Translations under genes and position numbers: made by a program
Part shown: piece by piece, positions 33,640 through 45,074 of the stretch
Position numbering within the stretch: position 1 is the first letter of the stretch
Layout of the letters: the number at the start of each line of letters is the position of its first letter
NCBI GenBank assembly: GCA_020845495.1
Contig: JADLFM010000128.1
Coordinates: forward strand, 1 to 64,000
Reading direction: 5' to 3'
Length of the DNA: 64,000 nucleotides
Origin: Chloroflexota bacterium
GTDB taxonomy: Bacteria > Chloroflexota > UBA6077 > JACCZL01
The notes under the pieces: generated by a model
The model's input: only the letters and a program-made list of their open reading frames with translations
The model's database searches: none
What the model was told of the DNA's origin: nothing

Positions 33640-34808
33640 GGCACGTCCTCAGCCCGCGCCGTATCATCAACGTCAGACTCCAGGCCCAGCTCTGCCGACG
33701 CGCCGTTCCTTGCTAGCCCGTCTACAGCCACCGTCTCCCCGGCGTCAGTGAGGGAGTTCAACGCTTCGGGGACGGCGTCACTCGGTGCGTCGCCGACCGG
33801 CTGATCGAAACCCGCCACCTCGGCACGGAGGTGCCCGCTGAACAGGTCGCGGATGACGTCTTCGACCTCCGGCTCTTGGATCGCCAGGTCGAGGACAGGA
33901 AAGGCCGCGAGAAGCCGGGCCGCCCGTGCCGAGACCTCGGCGCGCGGCACCCGTAGAGATACCTTCGTCGGCTCCCAGGCGATGACCTCGCCGAGTGCGG
34001 CGAACGCCTCCCGCTCGGCCGGCGACTCGAGCTCCAGGATCAACAACTTGTCATCGGCGTAGCGGCGGGTCAGCTCTGACAGCCCGCCGTCGTAGATCAG
34101 GCGGCCCCGATCGATCACGATCACCCGCTCGCAGAGTGCCTTGACGTCGTCCATGTAGTGGCTGGTCAACAGGATGGTGGCGCGGTGCCGCTGGCGGTAG
34201 ACCGCGACGAACTCACGAATCTTCTGCTGCATCACCACGTCCAGCCCGATGGTCGGCTCGTCCAGGAAGAGGACGTCCGGGCGATGGAGCAACGCGGCGG
34301 CAAGCTCGCACTTCATCCGCTCCCCAAGCGACAACTTGCGGACCTGAACGTCGAGGAGCGGTCCAAGCTCCAACAACTCGGAAAGTTCCCCAAGTGTCTG
34401 GGCGTACTGACGACTGGGGATTCCGTAGATCTCCTTGTTCAGTAGGAACGACTCGCCGGCCGGCAGATCCCACCAGAGTTGATTCTTCTGGCCGAGCACG
34501 ATCGCGAACCGACGCTGGAACGCGCGCTCGCGGCGAAACGGCTCGTAGCCGAGGACGCGGGCCTCTCCATCGGTTGGCTGGATCAAGCCGGCGAGCATCT
34601 TGAGCGTCGTGGTCTTGCCGGCGCCGTTCGGCCCGAGGAATCCGACCATCTCGCCGCGCTGGATCGTGAAGCTCACGGCGTCGACAGCCCGCACGTCGCT
34701 GTACACCCGGCGCACGAGCCCTCGGAGCGACCCAAGCAGACCAGGCGCCTTCTTCTGGACACGATACACCCGCGACAACTGCCTGGCGACAACCGCGGTA
34801 TCGGTCAC
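33636..34808 (-). CDS. ABC-2 exporter ATP-binding protein
   Basis: A 390-residue ATPase. The P-loop is GPNGAGKTT (59-67), the signature LSLGE (159-163, in place of LSGGQ) and Walker B VLFLDEP (179-185). The switch His in ILLTSHYMDD is present. It energises the two downstream permeases. After about residue 330 there is a 60-residue acidic tail (DQPVGDAPSDAV and on to DVP) without homology. The GTG at 34808 was chosen because GGAG lies five bases upstream; longer starts would add a Pro-rich non-coding-looking segment. Its order (ATPase, permease, permease) and 4-base overlaps define an operon. Confidence 0.9.
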   Translation of the reverse strand: MTDTAVVARQLSRVYRVQKKAPGLLGSLRGLVRRVYSDVRAVDAVSFTIQRGEMVGFLGPNGAGKTTTLKMLAGLIQPTDGEARVLGYEPFRRERAFQRRFAIVLGQKNQLWWDLPAGESFLLNKEIYGIPSRQYAQTLGELSELLELGPLLDVQVRKLSLGERMKCELAAALLHRPDVLFLDEPTIGLDVVMQQKIREFVAVYRQRHRATILLTSHYMDDVKALCERVIVIDRGRLIYDGGLSELTRRYADDKLLILELESPAEREAFAALGEVIAWEPTKVSLRVPRAEVSARAARLLAAFPVLDLAIQEPEVEDVIRDLFSGHLRAEVAGFDQPVGDAPSDAVPEALNSLTDAGETVAVDGLARNGASAELGLESDVDDTARAEDVP

Positions 34809-35188
34809 ATCAACTCCGGATGGGGGACACATCACGTGTGGGTACGCTCGGTGCGGATACGCTCTCCCGCCCGGCCAACGAGCGAGGATGATGGTATTCG
34901 CAGAGGGCGCGGGAGTCGTCTCGACAGGGCGGGGTGTACGGGGTGTCGGCCGGAACATGGCACGCCGTACGCCCGTGGGGGACGACGGCGATCGTCGTTC
35001 GATGATCCGGCCATCCCCTCCGTATGGTGACAGAACTATGCCTGATCAGACATTCGTAGGGGCGGAAAGTGCCCCATCCGCGTCGTCGTCGCGCGCCCAT
35101 GTGCGGAGAAATCTGGCTCGCTGTGGCGGTGGGCCGGAGACGGGAACCGAGCGCAAGCCGGACGATTGCAGCGCCGTGGGTATGCCTT
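34809..35188. other. intergenic region between ABC-2 operon and MFS gene
   Basis: These 380 bases hold no convincing gene. They must contain the promoter of the ABC-2 operon, but no clear -35/-10 pair is visible. Confidence 0.4.
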
Positions 35189-36409
35189 TCAAGCGCCCGA
35201 CGGTGCGAGCTCCTGGCCGCCTCGCCCCCGCTCGTCGAGGACACGTCGGGTGTCCATCGCGAAGCAGAGCAGGGCGCCGGTGAGTGCCACCCCCACGGCC
35301 GCGAGCATCACCGGCGAGTATCCGCCGAACACCTCGTAGCCGAGCCCCCCCAGATATGAGCCAAGTGCTGAGCCGATCTGGTGCGCGACGACCAGCAACC
35401 CCATCAGCACGCCCAGCATGCGCGGTCCAAACATTTCCGAGGTCGCGGCGGCCGAGAGTGGGATCGTCGCCATGTCGGTCAGGCCGAAGATCAGTGCGAA
35501 CAGCCAGAGAGCCGGCTCGGTGGTGGCAGTCGACAGCCAGAGCAGCGCGACTGCCCGGACCATGAAGACCCCGATCAGCGGCCCGCGGCCGCCCCAACGA
35601 TCCGCGATCCGCCCGCCAAGCACCAGGCTGACGACGTTGAACAGGCCGACCAGCCCAAGCACCCGAGCCGCCGACACTTCCGGCAGCCCGATGTCAATGC
35701 CGTACGGGACGAGGTGGGTGTGGATGAGTCCGAGCGTGGTGACACCGCAGATGAAGTAGGCGCAGAACAAGAGCACGAAGCCGCGCGCCCGTAACGCCAG
35801 CCCGAACGTCTGTCCGAAGCTCGGAAGTACCGTGCGCTTCGGGGCCGGCGTCCGTCCGAGCAGCAGCCAGGCAATCGGCAGCACGGCGACCAGCAGTGCG
35901 ATGCCGAGCGCCATCATGGTGGTCCGCCAGCCGATACTCTCGACGCCGAGCGCGGCGGTGTACGCCAGCACCATCTCGCCGAGCGGCCCGCCAGCACTAC
36001 AGATGCCGAAGATCAGGCCCTGGTGACGGTCGAAGCGCTGCACGACGGTGGCGGCGATGGTCGCATTGGCAGCCCCGGCGAAGCCGATGCACATAATCAG
36101 CAGGAATGCGAGCGCGAACAGCAGGAACGAGCCGCTCGCAGCAGCGGCGATGGCGCCGATACCGCTCAGCAGGACCGCGCCGGGGACGACCAGCCGGGGG
36201 CCGTGCAAGTCGACGACGCGGCCGAATAGTGGCTGAAACAGCCCGAACACCAGGTAGGCGAGCGCCCCGAGCAGGCCCATCGTGGCCCGGTCGACCCCGA
36301 ACTCAACCTCCAGCGGGCGCATCCAGACCCCGAAGATCAGGCGCAGACCACCTACGCCAAAGACGACCAGGAACGCCCCGCCAACGAGCGCCAGACTGCT
36401 CATGCGCAT
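35189..36409 (-). CDS. MFS transporter
   Basis: About 406 residues with twelve hydrophobic segments in the usual two bundles. GRVVDLHGPRLVV is the conserved loop 2-3 motif of the major facilitator family, and GGRIADRWGGRGPLIG the corresponding one in the second half. The pattern GVWMRPLEVEFGVDRATMG near the start resembles the OFA/monocarboxylate branch. The cargo is unknown. Starts at 36436, 36418, 36409 and 36403 are possible. 36409 is preferred because a TAGAAT -10 box ends seven bases before it and there is no ribosome site, consistent with a leaderless mRNA. Confidence 0.85.
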   Translation of the reverse strand: MRMSSLALVGGAFLVVFGVGGLRLIFGVWMRPLEVEFGVDRATMGLLGALAYLVFGLFQPLFGRVVDLHGPRLVVPGAVLLSGIGAIAAAASGSFLLFALAFLLIMCIGFAGAANATIAATVVQRFDRHQGLIFGICSAGGPLGEMVLAYTAALGVESIGWRTTMMALGIALLVAVLPIAWLLLGRTPAPKRTVLPSFGQTFGLALRARGFVLLFCAYFICGVTTLGLIHTHLVPYGIDIGLPEVSAARVLGLVGLFNVVSLVLGGRIADRWGGRGPLIGVFMVRAVALLWLSTATTEPALWLFALIFGLTDMATIPLSAAATSEMFGPRMLGVLMGLLVVAHQIGSALGSYLGGLGYEVFGGYSPVMLAAVGVALTGALLCFAMDTRRVLDERGRGGQELAPSGA

Positions 36410-36416
36410 GGCGAGC

Positions 36417-36422
36417 ATTCTA
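36417..36422 (-). promoter_or_regulatory. -10 hexamer of the MFS gene
   Basis: TAGAAT on minus, then GCTCGCC and the ATG at 36409. The same hexamer and a near-identical 7-base spacer precede aroE at 38742. Confidence 0.45.
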
Positions 36423-36652
36423 CGCCAGGAGCCCATTCGCAGTCGCGTCGCCCCCCGAGGGTGCCAACTGACGGGACGCCCGCAGGCAGGACGCCGTCGG
36501 ATGGGATAGGGCCGAGCGGGACGGAGCCGGATGGCGCGTGGACCGCTCAGACAGAGGTGGGTGATGTCCTGAGTGAGGTGATGCCTGAACGCTGCGTGCA
36601 GGCCGCCCTGAGCGCTCTCAGGGTGTCGGGCCAGGTCGTCTCGCCGTGGCGC

Positions 36653-38686
36653 TCACGAAGGTGCTCGCTCGGGTCGGGGTAGCTCCAACACCATGTAACG
36701 GTCATCTGACCAGATCTCGGTCGGGTCGAGGAATGCGTAGGCACCAGCGCGTGCCCGCTCGTCGACGACGTAGCGGACGTCGTAGCGTGCCACGAGCGCG
36801 GCGAGCACGTCGGACGGATAGGCGGTCGAGTTGACCACCAGCGGATGGCGGGTAAGCGGGGCCAGCAGATGCTCGCCCAGCACGACGCCCGGACCCCGTG
36901 AGACGATCGCGTCGGCCGCCGCACGTAGGTGCTTCGCCTGCTCCACGAACTGGATCTCGCCCTGCTGCCCGAAGTTATCGTCGACCAGTCCGCCATCGTA
37001 GTAGTACGTCCGACTGGGGATCTCGAGCATCGTCCAGACGTTCGTGAACAGGCAGAGGCCAGCCGTGACGACGGCGAGCAGGAGACGTTGGCGCGGCGGC
37101 CCGAGCCGCCACAGGAACCAGCCGCCAATGGCGAACACGAGCGGCAGCAGCGGCACGAGGTAGCGAAATTTCGTGGTGGGCCAGAGAAGGATCAGCGCTA
37201 GATGGACGACGGCCAGGACCACGACCGCGAACGGGGCGGGCTGCCCCGGATGGATGGGCTGAGGATGCCACGCGTCGGCACGTGTGTCTTGCCGCGCGTC
37301 GGCCGGTCCGCCCGGCCAGCCCACAGTGCCATCGCTCACTCGCCGCTCGACAGTTGAGCGCACCAGTGGCCGCGGGCTTCGGCTCCACGGGACGAGATCT
37401 GCGCCGACGGCAAGCAAGCCGCACAGGAACAGGCCGGCCAGGACCGGCCCGAGCACGACCGCCTGACGGGCGACGAACCCGACGTTCCCATACAGGTCGA
37501 TGGCTCGCTCACGGAGGGCAGTCACCCGGTCGCTGCTCACCGGCCGGTTCCGCTTGATCACCTCTCCGTCGACGATCGCAAACTCGACCTGCCGGCTGCC
37601 ACCGGCGAGCGTCCGCTGGAATGGCTGACTCCAGATCGGGCTGCCGAAGGTGCCCGCGTTGTGGATGAGCCAGGGCGATATCGTGAGCAGCATGACCGCG
37701 CCACCCGCCAGCGGGCCGGCAAGCGTCGAGCGGCGGAACAGCCCTCGTCCGTGGCGCACGAGAAGCAGGAGGACGAGGCTTGCCGGCAGCACGACAGCCG
37801 GATAGTTCGTCAGGTAGGCTAGCCCCATGAGCAGGCCGAGCAGCGTCCAGCGCCCGAGCCACCCGCGCCACGCACCAGCCGCTTTCTCGGCCCTCGGAGA
37901 TGGGGCCTCGGCATCGTCGGGCGTCGTTCCGAGCGGAGCGGTCGCCCTGTTCGGAGCGGCCACCCGGCTCGGAGCGGCTGCCCCCTGGCTCATGTGGAGG
38001 AGCCCGCCGTTCTCAGCCGCCTCGGGCAGGAGCCAGAGCCAGCCGAGATAGAACGCTGCGAGCAGCACCCAGAGCGATCCGTTCGCAGAGAAATCGACGA
38101 GTGGATAGGAGGCTGCCGTCAAGAAACTCGCGAACGCGGCCGGGCCGTGCCCGATGTGCCGGCGTAGCGCGAGGTACGCGAGCGGCACCAGCAGCACGCC
38201 GATCAGCAGGCTGACGATCTTGAGCGCGGTGTAGCCGTCGCCGGTGAGCGGGACGAGCGACGCGCCGAGGAGCGGCCAGATCGGCGGGTGTTGATCGGGC
38301 GGGTAGCCGAACCCGAAGCGCCCGATGGGGAAGTAGCGGACGTCCACGATCGGCACGAGCAATTGGCCGCGCCACGCGACGCTCTCGGCAATGCCGGCGT
38401 CGAGGACCACGTCGCCGTGCGGCCAGATGTTGTAGACGAACGAGACCACCCGCCAGATCGCGCCGCCGAGAGTGAAGGCGAGCAGCATCGGGAGCGCTGC
38501 CGCGCCGGGCCGCACAGCCGGGCGGGCTGAAGGTGCGCCGCGCTCACCGCTGGTGAGCGCGCTGTCAGTCAAGACACCGCTCACTGACTCGTCGTCTGGC
38601 TCCTCGTATGGCTCCGCATTGCGCTTCCGGACGGCGATGATACCATCCACGCCCAACACGCCAGCCGTGCTGATGCTCTGCCCCAC
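36653..38686 (-). CDS. GT39-type membrane glycosyltransferase
   Basis: A 677-residue multi-pass protein related to dolichyl-phosphate-mannose-protein mannosyltransferases (PMT_2). After a polar N-terminus of about 70 residues come roughly ten or more membrane helices. Between helices 1 and 2 the acidic loop DVVLDAGIAESVAWRGQLLVP has the Asp that catalyses transfer in this family. DVRYFPIGRFGFGYPPDQHPPIWPLLG is the following loop and GLAYLTNYPAVVLP lies in the middle. A C-terminal extracellular domain follows. It probably moves a sugar from a lipid carrier to a lipid or protein outside the membrane. The start is GTG at 38686 in a divergent pair with aroE, and the exact start is uncertain. Confidence 0.8.
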   Translation of the reverse strand: MGQSISTAGVLGVDGIIAVRKRNAEPYEEPDDESVSGVLTDSALTSGERGAPSARPAVRPGAAALPMLLAFTLGGAIWRVVSFVYNIWPHGDVVLDAGIAESVAWRGQLLVPIVDVRYFPIGRFGFGYPPDQHPPIWPLLGASLVPLTGDGYTALKIVSLLIGVLLVPLAYLALRRHIGHGPAAFASFLTAASYPLVDFSANGSLWVLLAAFYLGWLWLLPEAAENGGLLHMSQGAAAPSRVAAPNRATAPLGTTPDDAEAPSPRAEKAAGAWRGWLGRWTLLGLLMGLAYLTNYPAVVLPASLVLLLLVRHGRGLFRRSTLAGPLAGGAVMLLTISPWLIHNAGTFGSPIWSQPFQRTLAGGSRQVEFAIVDGEVIKRNRPVSSDRVTALRERAIDLYGNVGFVARQAVVLGPVLAGLFLCGLLAVGADLVPWSRSPRPLVRSTVERRVSDGTVGWPGGPADARQDTRADAWHPQPIHPGQPAPFAVVVLAVVHLALILLWPTTKFRYLVPLLPLVFAIGGWFLWRLGPPRQRLLLAVVTAGLCLFTNVWTMLEIPSRTYYYDGGLVDDNFGQQGEIQFVEQAKHLRAAADAIVSRGPGVVLGEHLLAPLTRHPLVVNSTAYPSDVLAALVARYDVRYVVDERARAGAYAFLDPTEIWSDDRYMVLELPRPERAPS

Positions 38687-38728
38687 GTGTACGGGCGGGT
38701 GCGCGGCGAATGGGGCGCGGGCGTGCGC

Positions 38729-38734
38729 TAGAAT
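38729..38734 (+). promoter_or_regulatory. -10 hexamer of aroE
   Basis: TAGAAT, then CCTCGCC, then GTG at 38742. No ribosome site fits, so the mRNA is probably leaderless. It matches the MFS promoter in sequence and spacing. Confidence 0.45.
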
Positions 38735-38741
38735 CCTCGCC

Positions 38742-39860
38742 GTGAGCCGCGCACTGACGGGCCTTCAGCCCTTCGTTCAAAACCCGCTGCCGCCGCGCCC
38801 AAGCATCCACACCTGGGCTTGCGGACTGATCGGTGACCATCCGAGTACCTACTCGCGGAGCCCCGCGATCTGGAACGCAGCCTTCGCCGCCCTTGAACTG
38901 GATGCCGCCTACGTGCCGTTCGACGTCGAGCCGAGCCTTCTGGCTGGCCTGCTCGGCGCGATCCGCCGCGAACCGCGCTTCCTGGGGGTGAACGTGACGG
39001 TGCCGTATAAGCAGGCCGTCGTGCCGCTCCTGGACGACCTGGACGAGCGTGCGGAGCGACTCGGGGCTGTCAACACGGTCGTTCGAACCGTCGAGGGACG
39101 GCTGCTCGGCACCAATACCGACGGCGAGGGCGCCATCAGCAGCCTGACGCAGGCATGGCCCGGTCAGCCAACGCCGTTCCTGGCGTCGCTCGACCGGCGC
39201 AGTGTCCTGCTGGTCGGGGCAGGCGGAGCCGGCTCGGCGGTAGCGTATGCCCTGGCCCAGGCAATCGGGCCGCGCGGCCGCCTCTTCATCGCCAACCGCA
39301 CGCCGGCCACGGCGTTGACGCTCGGGCTGAAGGTCGACGAACTGTACGGCAATGCCCAGGGACTCGACGAAGCCGACGCCGAACTGCTGGCGCCCGGAAT
39401 CGATCTCGTGGTCAACGCGACCACGCGCGGGCAGGCTGGCGCGAAGGTGACCGGTCAGGGGCAGGTGGCGTACCTGGAGCCGTACTCGGCGCTCGCGCCG
39501 GCTGCGCCGCCGTCCGTTCCTGAGGAGCCGGGCGAACCGGAAACGGACCGGATGCAGCGCTGGTTTGCGGCCGCTATCCCGAGCATCGAGGAGAACCATG
39601 CCCTCTCGATGCGTTTCGCGACCCGCGTCGCACGGCACACGGCATTCTTCGACGTCATTTACGCGCCGTCAGAGCCGACGACGCTACGCCACGCACGCTG
39701 GGCTGGCCGCCCGACCCTCAACGGTCGGGGCATGATCGTGTTCCAGGCGGTCGCGGCCTTCTACGACTACATCGCCCGGCCGCTGCTGGACGGCCGGCCG
39801 GCCGGCCGTCCAGCCCGAGAAGCGGTGGTCGATGCGATGGCAGCGAGCTGGCCCGCATGA
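38742..39860 (+). CDS. aroE: shikimate dehydrogenase
   Basis: A 372-residue protein, longer than the usual 270-290 of AroE, which reduces 3-dehydroshikimate to shikimate with NADPH. IGDHPSTYSRSPAIWNAAFAALELDAAYVPF and NVTVPYKQAVVPLL contain the Ser-x-Ser and the catalytic Lys. The Asp of GTNTDGEGA is also intact. The NADP domain has LLVGAGGAGSAVAYALAQA and NRTPATAL. After NATTRG comes about 45 residues of Pro/Glu-rich sequence plus an extra helical stretch before the FFDVIYAPSEPTTL and GMIVFQAVAAF family ending. The start is GTG, with no ribosome site. It is divergent from the GT39 gene. Confidence 0.85.
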   Translation: MSRALTGLQPFVQNPLPPRPSIHTWACGLIGDHPSTYSRSPAIWNAAFAALELDAAYVPFDVEPSLLAGLLGAIRREPRFLGVNVTVPYKQAVVPLLDDLDERAERLGAVNTVVRTVEGRLLGTNTDGEGAISSLTQAWPGQPTPFLASLDRRSVLLVGAGGAGSAVAYALAQAIGPRGRLFIANRTPATALTLGLKVDELYGNAQGLDEADAELLAPGIDLVVNATTRGQAGAKVTGQGQVAYLEPYSALAPAAPPSVPEEPGEPETDRMQRWFAAAIPSIEENHALSMRFATRVARHTAFFDVIYAPSEPTTLRHARWAGRPTLNGRGMIVFQAVAAFYDYIARPLLDGRPAGRPAREAVVDAMAASWPA

Positions 39861-40066
39861 TGTGGCCGGCCCAGGTGCCGCGGTGCAGTGAAGGAACGCT
39901 CGGCAGGGTCCATGGCTCGGCTGATGAGCCGCCGATGACTCACCGGCCGATGGCGTATCGCTCTCTGGATGCGCGCGCCATGCCCGATCCTTCGATTGGC
40001 GCCCCACCCGTCCTGCGCCGAGCCGTTGCGATCCGGGTGGACTTCGTGCTGATGCGTGGCGAGTGA
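39857..40066 (+). CDS. possible small coupled reading frame between aroE and FkbM gene
   Basis: A 69-codon frame starting at an ATG that overlaps the aroE stop (ATGA) and ending at a TGA that overlaps the next start (GTGA). Both junctions are the classic 4-base coupling overlaps. The predicted peptide has no recognised domain or membrane segment and reads as low-quality sequence. It may just be a spacer that happens to be open. Confidence 0.25.
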   Translation: MMWPAQVPRCSEGTLGRVHGSADEPPMTHRPMAYRSLDARAMPDPSIGAPPVLRRAVAIRVDFVLMRGE

Positions 40067-40887
40067 GCACCTTCAGCACCTCGTGGACGACCGCACGGGT
40101 ACGACGGCTGGCCGGTGAGCTCGTGCTCGAGGCATACGGCCGAATCGGGCAGGCGCTTCGAGGGATGCCACCGGTTGAGAACGGCACCCTCGTCCGTATC
40201 CTCGGCGGGCCGTTGCGCGGCTACCTGCTGGCGCTGCCCGACCTGGAGCGGCCGTCCTACGCGCTGGGGACGTACGAACGCCACGTCACTCGCGCGCTCG
40301 ACAGATTGATCCAGCCAGGCGACGTGGTATTCGACGTGGGGGCGCACGTCGGCTACCTGACGCTGTTGACGTCGTTTCTGGTCGGTCCAAGCGGTAGCGT
40401 GCTGGCCTTCGAGCCGGACGTACGCAGCCGGGCGGCCTTGAAGCGCAATCTGGAGTTGAACGCAGCGACGAACGTGATCGTGGACGAGCGGATCGTAGCG
40501 CACGCAGCCGGCGCCGTTCGCTTCGCGCGCTACGGCTACTCGTCGATCGGGCACATCGCCGGCGAGTGGGTGCCGGGCGATGCGACGGTCGCCATGCTGC
40601 CGTCCGTCGCTCTGGATGACGTGGTTTACAGGGAAGGACGGCGGGCGCCGCGCCTCATCAAGATCGACGCGGAGGGTGCTGAGGCTGCCGTGCTGCTCGG
40701 TGCGACGCGTCTACTGGCGGAGCAGCGCCCGTTCGTCATTGCCGAGGTGCGAGAGGGGCCAGTCTTCGAGGCCGTAGCGGACCTGATGCGTTGCCACGGC
40801 TATCGCTGGCTGACGCTCGGTGCGCGTCGGGTCGGTCAGGCTTCTCGCACCTGGCTCGGCGAGTTGCTGTTCGTCCCGCACGGTTGA
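40063..40887 (+). CDS. FkbM-family methyltransferase
   Basis: A 274-residue SAM-dependent methyltransferase. The core begins VVFDVGAHVGYLTLLTSFLVGPSGSVLAFEPDVRSRAALKRNLELN (motif I and the acidic loop 2). The FkbM-defining block PRLIKIDAEGAEAAVLLGA is present. Family members methylate sugar hydroxyls of glycolipids, polyketides or polysaccharides. The presence of several glycosyltransferase genes in the window fits a cell-surface glycan, but that is only proximity. The start is GTG at 40063. Confidence 0.88.
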   Translation: MSTFSTSWTTARVRRLAGELVLEAYGRIGQALRGMPPVENGTLVRILGGPLRGYLLALPDLERPSYALGTYERHVTRALDRLIQPGDVVFDVGAHVGYLTLLTSFLVGPSGSVLAFEPDVRSRAALKRNLELNAATNVIVDERIVAHAAGAVRFARYGYSSIGHIAGEWVPGDATVAMLPSVALDDVVYREGRRAPRLIKIDAEGAEAAVLLGATRLLAEQRPFVIAEVREGPVFEAVADLMRCHGYRWLTLGARRVGQASRTWLGELLFVPHG

Positions 40888-41009
40888 CAGTCCTGTAGGA
40901 TCCCCCACGACGGCGGGCGCGATACACCCTGCCCCGACCAATGGACGGCTCGCGCCTATGCTGTCACAGCCTGTCCAACGTATTCGGGCACTCTGGAAGA
41001 CACGAAAGC

Positions 41010-41034
41010 GGGGCGGCGATCTTCTCGCCGCCCC
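41010..41034 (-). terminator. terminator of the ATP synthase operon
   Basis: GGGGCGGCGA (41010-41019) and TCGCCGCCCC (41025-41034) make a perfect 10-bp stem around a five-base loop, 45 bases past the atpD stop. On minus, GCTTTCG follows. It may also serve the convergent FkbM gene. Confidence 0.8.
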
Positions 41035-41079
41035 GTGTCTCGGGCAATCGGAGGTCGTCAGGCGCGACCTGACTGGGGG

Positions 41080-42585
<1,506 letters not shown>

Positions 42586-42658
42586 TCAGGGGCGAGCGCC
42601 TCTGACGCTCGGTTCTCGCCTGCTGATGACTGACACCTGATACCTCGTCCTGCTCGCC

Positions 42659-43534
42659 CTAGCGATTCTGTGCTGCCATGAACTCCGCGGCCGACGCGAT
42701 CTCGGTCACCTCGCGCGTGATGCCGGCCTGACGCGTCTTGTTGTAGACGAGCGTCAGGTCTTTGATGAGATCCTGGGCGTTCTCGTTGGCGTTCCGCATC
42801 GCGACCATGCGCGCACTCTGCTCGCTCGCTGAGGTCTCCAGGATCGCCTCCCAGATCAATACCTCGACGTATCGCGGAAGGAGTTGTTCCAGAATCGTCT
42901 GGGGGTTCGGCTCGAAGATGTAATCGATCGGCCTGGCGGCACCCGCATGCTCGCTCGTCGCGATCGGCAGGATCTGCTGGACGACCGGCCGCTGCGTCAG
43001 GGTCGAGACGAATTGCGGATAGACGACGTAACAGATATCCATCCGTCCCGCCATGTAGCTCTCCATGACGTTCCGGGCGATCGGGATGACCTGGTCGTAG
43101 CTCGGTCGATCGCCGATGCCGGTCACGGACGCGAAGATCTTGTAGCCGCGACGGGCCATGAAGTCCTGACCCTTCCGGCCGATCGTCAGCAACTCGACGG
43201 CTTCGGTCTGATCGAGGATCAACTCGGTGCCACGGCGGATCGTGTTCGTGTTGAGGGCGCCGCAGAGGCCCCGGTCGGTCGTGAGCAGGATGATGCCGAC
43301 GGTGTCCACGTCGCGCTGGACGAGCAGCGGGTGGAGCACGTCGGCTGATCCGTTCGCGATCGAGGCGAGCTCCCCGATGAAGGTGCGCATCGTCTCTGCG
43401 TACGGGCGGGCAGCGATGACGCGCTGTTGAGCCCGCCGCATCCGCGAAGCCGCGACGAGCTCCATCGCCTTGGTGATCTGGGCGGTGTTGCGGATACCGC
43501 GGATGCGGCGCCGAATATCTCGTAGGCTCGGCAT
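42659..43534 (-). CDS. atpG: F1Fo ATP synthase subunit gamma
   Basis: A 291-residue central stalk subunit. It has the normal start PSLRDIRRRIRGIRNTAQITKAMELVAASRMRRAQ, then LLTTDRGLCGALNTN near 80, and the C-terminal helix MVAMRNANENAQDLIKDLTLVYNKTRQAGITREVTEI. Both long helices that form the rotor shaft are present. It lies between atpA and atpD with 16 and 133 bases of spacing. Confidence 0.97.
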   Translation of the reverse strand: MPSLRDIRRRIRGIRNTAQITKAMELVAASRMRRAQQRVIAARPYAETMRTFIGELASIANGSADVLHPLLVQRDVDTVGIILLTTDRGLCGALNTNTIRRGTELILDQTEAVELLTIGRKGQDFMARRGYKIFASVTGIGDRPSYDQVIPIARNVMESYMAGRMDICYVVYPQFVSTLTQRPVVQQILPIATSEHAGAARPIDYIFEPNPQTILEQLLPRYVEVLIWEAILETSASEQSARMVAMRNANENAQDLIKDLTLVYNKTRQAGITREVTEIASAAEFMAAQNR

Positions 43535-43550
43535 GGCCGGCTGTTCGCTC

Positions 43551-45074
43551 CTAGAGGCTCATGGTCCGCTTGAACGCCTCGACCGCATGCCGGAGCGTGG
43601 CGGACGTTTCGTCCGAGAGAACCTTGTCGCGCGCGATCGTCTCGCCGACCTGCGGATACTGGGCGTCCATGAACTGCTCGAACTCAGTCTCGAAGCGACG
43701 AACCTCGGACACCGGCACGTCGTCCAGGTAGCCGTTGGTGCCTGCCCAGATGACCATGACCTGCCGGGCCAGCGGAACCGGGCTGAACTGGGGCTGCTTC
43801 AGCAACTCCTGAAGCCGGAGCCCCCGCTCGAGCTGTGCCCGGGTAGCCGGGTCCAGATCCGAGGCAAACTGCGCGAAGGCCGCGAGCGAGCGGAACTGCG
43901 CCAACTCTAGCTTCATGCGGCCCGCGACCGAGCGCATCGCCCGCGTCTGGGCCGAGCCGCCCACGCGCGACACTGAGATGCCGACGTTCAGGGCCGGGCG
44001 GATACCTGCGTTGAACAGGTCCGACTCGAGGTAGATCTGGCCGTCTGTGATCGAGATAACGTTCGTCGGGATGTACGCCGACACATCGTTCGCCTGCGTC
44101 TCGATCACGGGCAGCGCCGTCAGCGAACCGCCCCCGTTCTCATCGTTCAGGCGGGCCGCCCGTTCGAGGAGCCGAGAGTGCAGGTAGAACACGTCGCCAG
44201 GGTACGCCTCACGCCCGGCCGGCCGCCGGAGCAGCAAGGACATCTCACGGTAGGATTGGGCGTGCTTGGAGAGGTCGTCGTAGACGATCAGCGCATCCCG
44301 GCCGTCCTCCATGAACGCCTCACCCATCGCGCAGCCGGCGAAGGGCGCCAGGTAGCGCAGCGGGGCCGGATCGGTCGCGGCAGCGGCGACCACGATGGTG
44401 TGCTCCATCGCGCCGTATTGCTCGAGGATCCCAACCGTTTCGGCGATGCTCGACTGCTTCTGGCCGATGGCGACGTAGATGCAGATCAGGTCGCCGCCCT
44501 TCTGGTTGATGATCGTGTCGAGGGCGACGACGGTCTTACCCGTCGAGCGGTCGCCGATGATCAGTTCGCGCTGCCCACGGCCAATCGGGATCATGGCGTC
44601 GATCGCCTTGATCCCCGTCTGGACCGGCGTCTTCACGGGCTGGCGGCGGACCACGCCTGGCGCGATCCGCTCGACCGGGCGGAAGGCGGTCGTCGCGATC
44701 GGGCCTTTGCCATCGATCGGCTCACCCAGCGCGTTGACCACTCGGCCAACGAGCGCGTCACCCACGGGCACCTGGGCGATTTTGCCGGTCCGGCGAACCT
44801 CGTTACCCTCTTGAATCTGGGTATACGGCCCGAGGATGACCACACCGACCGTCTCTTCTTCGAGGTTGAGAATCAGCCCCATCACAGTCGGCTCGCCGGG
44901 GCCGCCAGGGAACTCGAGCAGTTCGCCGGCGACCGCTTCGGAGAGGCCCCAGACGCGGGCGATACCGTCGCCAACCTCGATGACTTGCCCGACGTTCCGG
45001 GTATCGGCGCCGAGGTTCTGGCCCTCGATCTGGCGCTGAAGAATGCTTGCGATTTCCTGAGAGCGAACTGCCAT
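43551..45074 (-). CDS. atpA: F1Fo ATP synthase subunit alpha
   Basis: A 507-residue non-catalytic nucleotide-binding F1 subunit. The P-loop is [15 protein letters not shown] (the usual GDRQTGKT with Ser for Gln). [47 protein letters not shown] is the conserved block, and [12 protein letters not shown] precedes the C-terminal domain. The ATG at 45074 has GGGGAGGCAGC before it. A 187-base gap separates it from atpH, with a TACAAT near 45207 that could be an extra promoter. Confidence 0.97.
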   Translation of the reverse strand: MAVRSQEIASILQRQIEGQNLGADTRNVGQVIEVGDGIARVWGLSEAVAGELLEFPGGPGEPTVMGLILNLEEETVGVVILGPYTQIQEGNEVRRTGKIAQVPVGDALVGRVVNALGEPIDGKGPIATTAFRPVERIAPGVVRRQPVKTPVQTGIKAIDAMIPIGRGQRELIIGDRSTGKTVVALDTIINQKGGDLICIYVAIGQKQSSIAETVGILEQYGAMEHTIVVAAAATDPAPLRYLAPFAGCAMGEAFMEDGRDALIVYDDLSKHAQSYREMSLLLRRPAGREAYPGDVFYLHSRLLERAARLNDENGGGSLTALPVIETQANDVSAYIPTNVISITDGQIYLESDLFNAGIRPALNVGISVSRVGGSAQTRAMRSVAGRMKLELAQFRSLAAFAQFASDLDPATRAQLERGLRLQELLKQPQFSPVPLARQVMVIWAGTNGYLDDVPVSEVRRFETEFEQFMDAQYPQVGETIARDKVLSDETSATLRHAVEAFKRTMSL

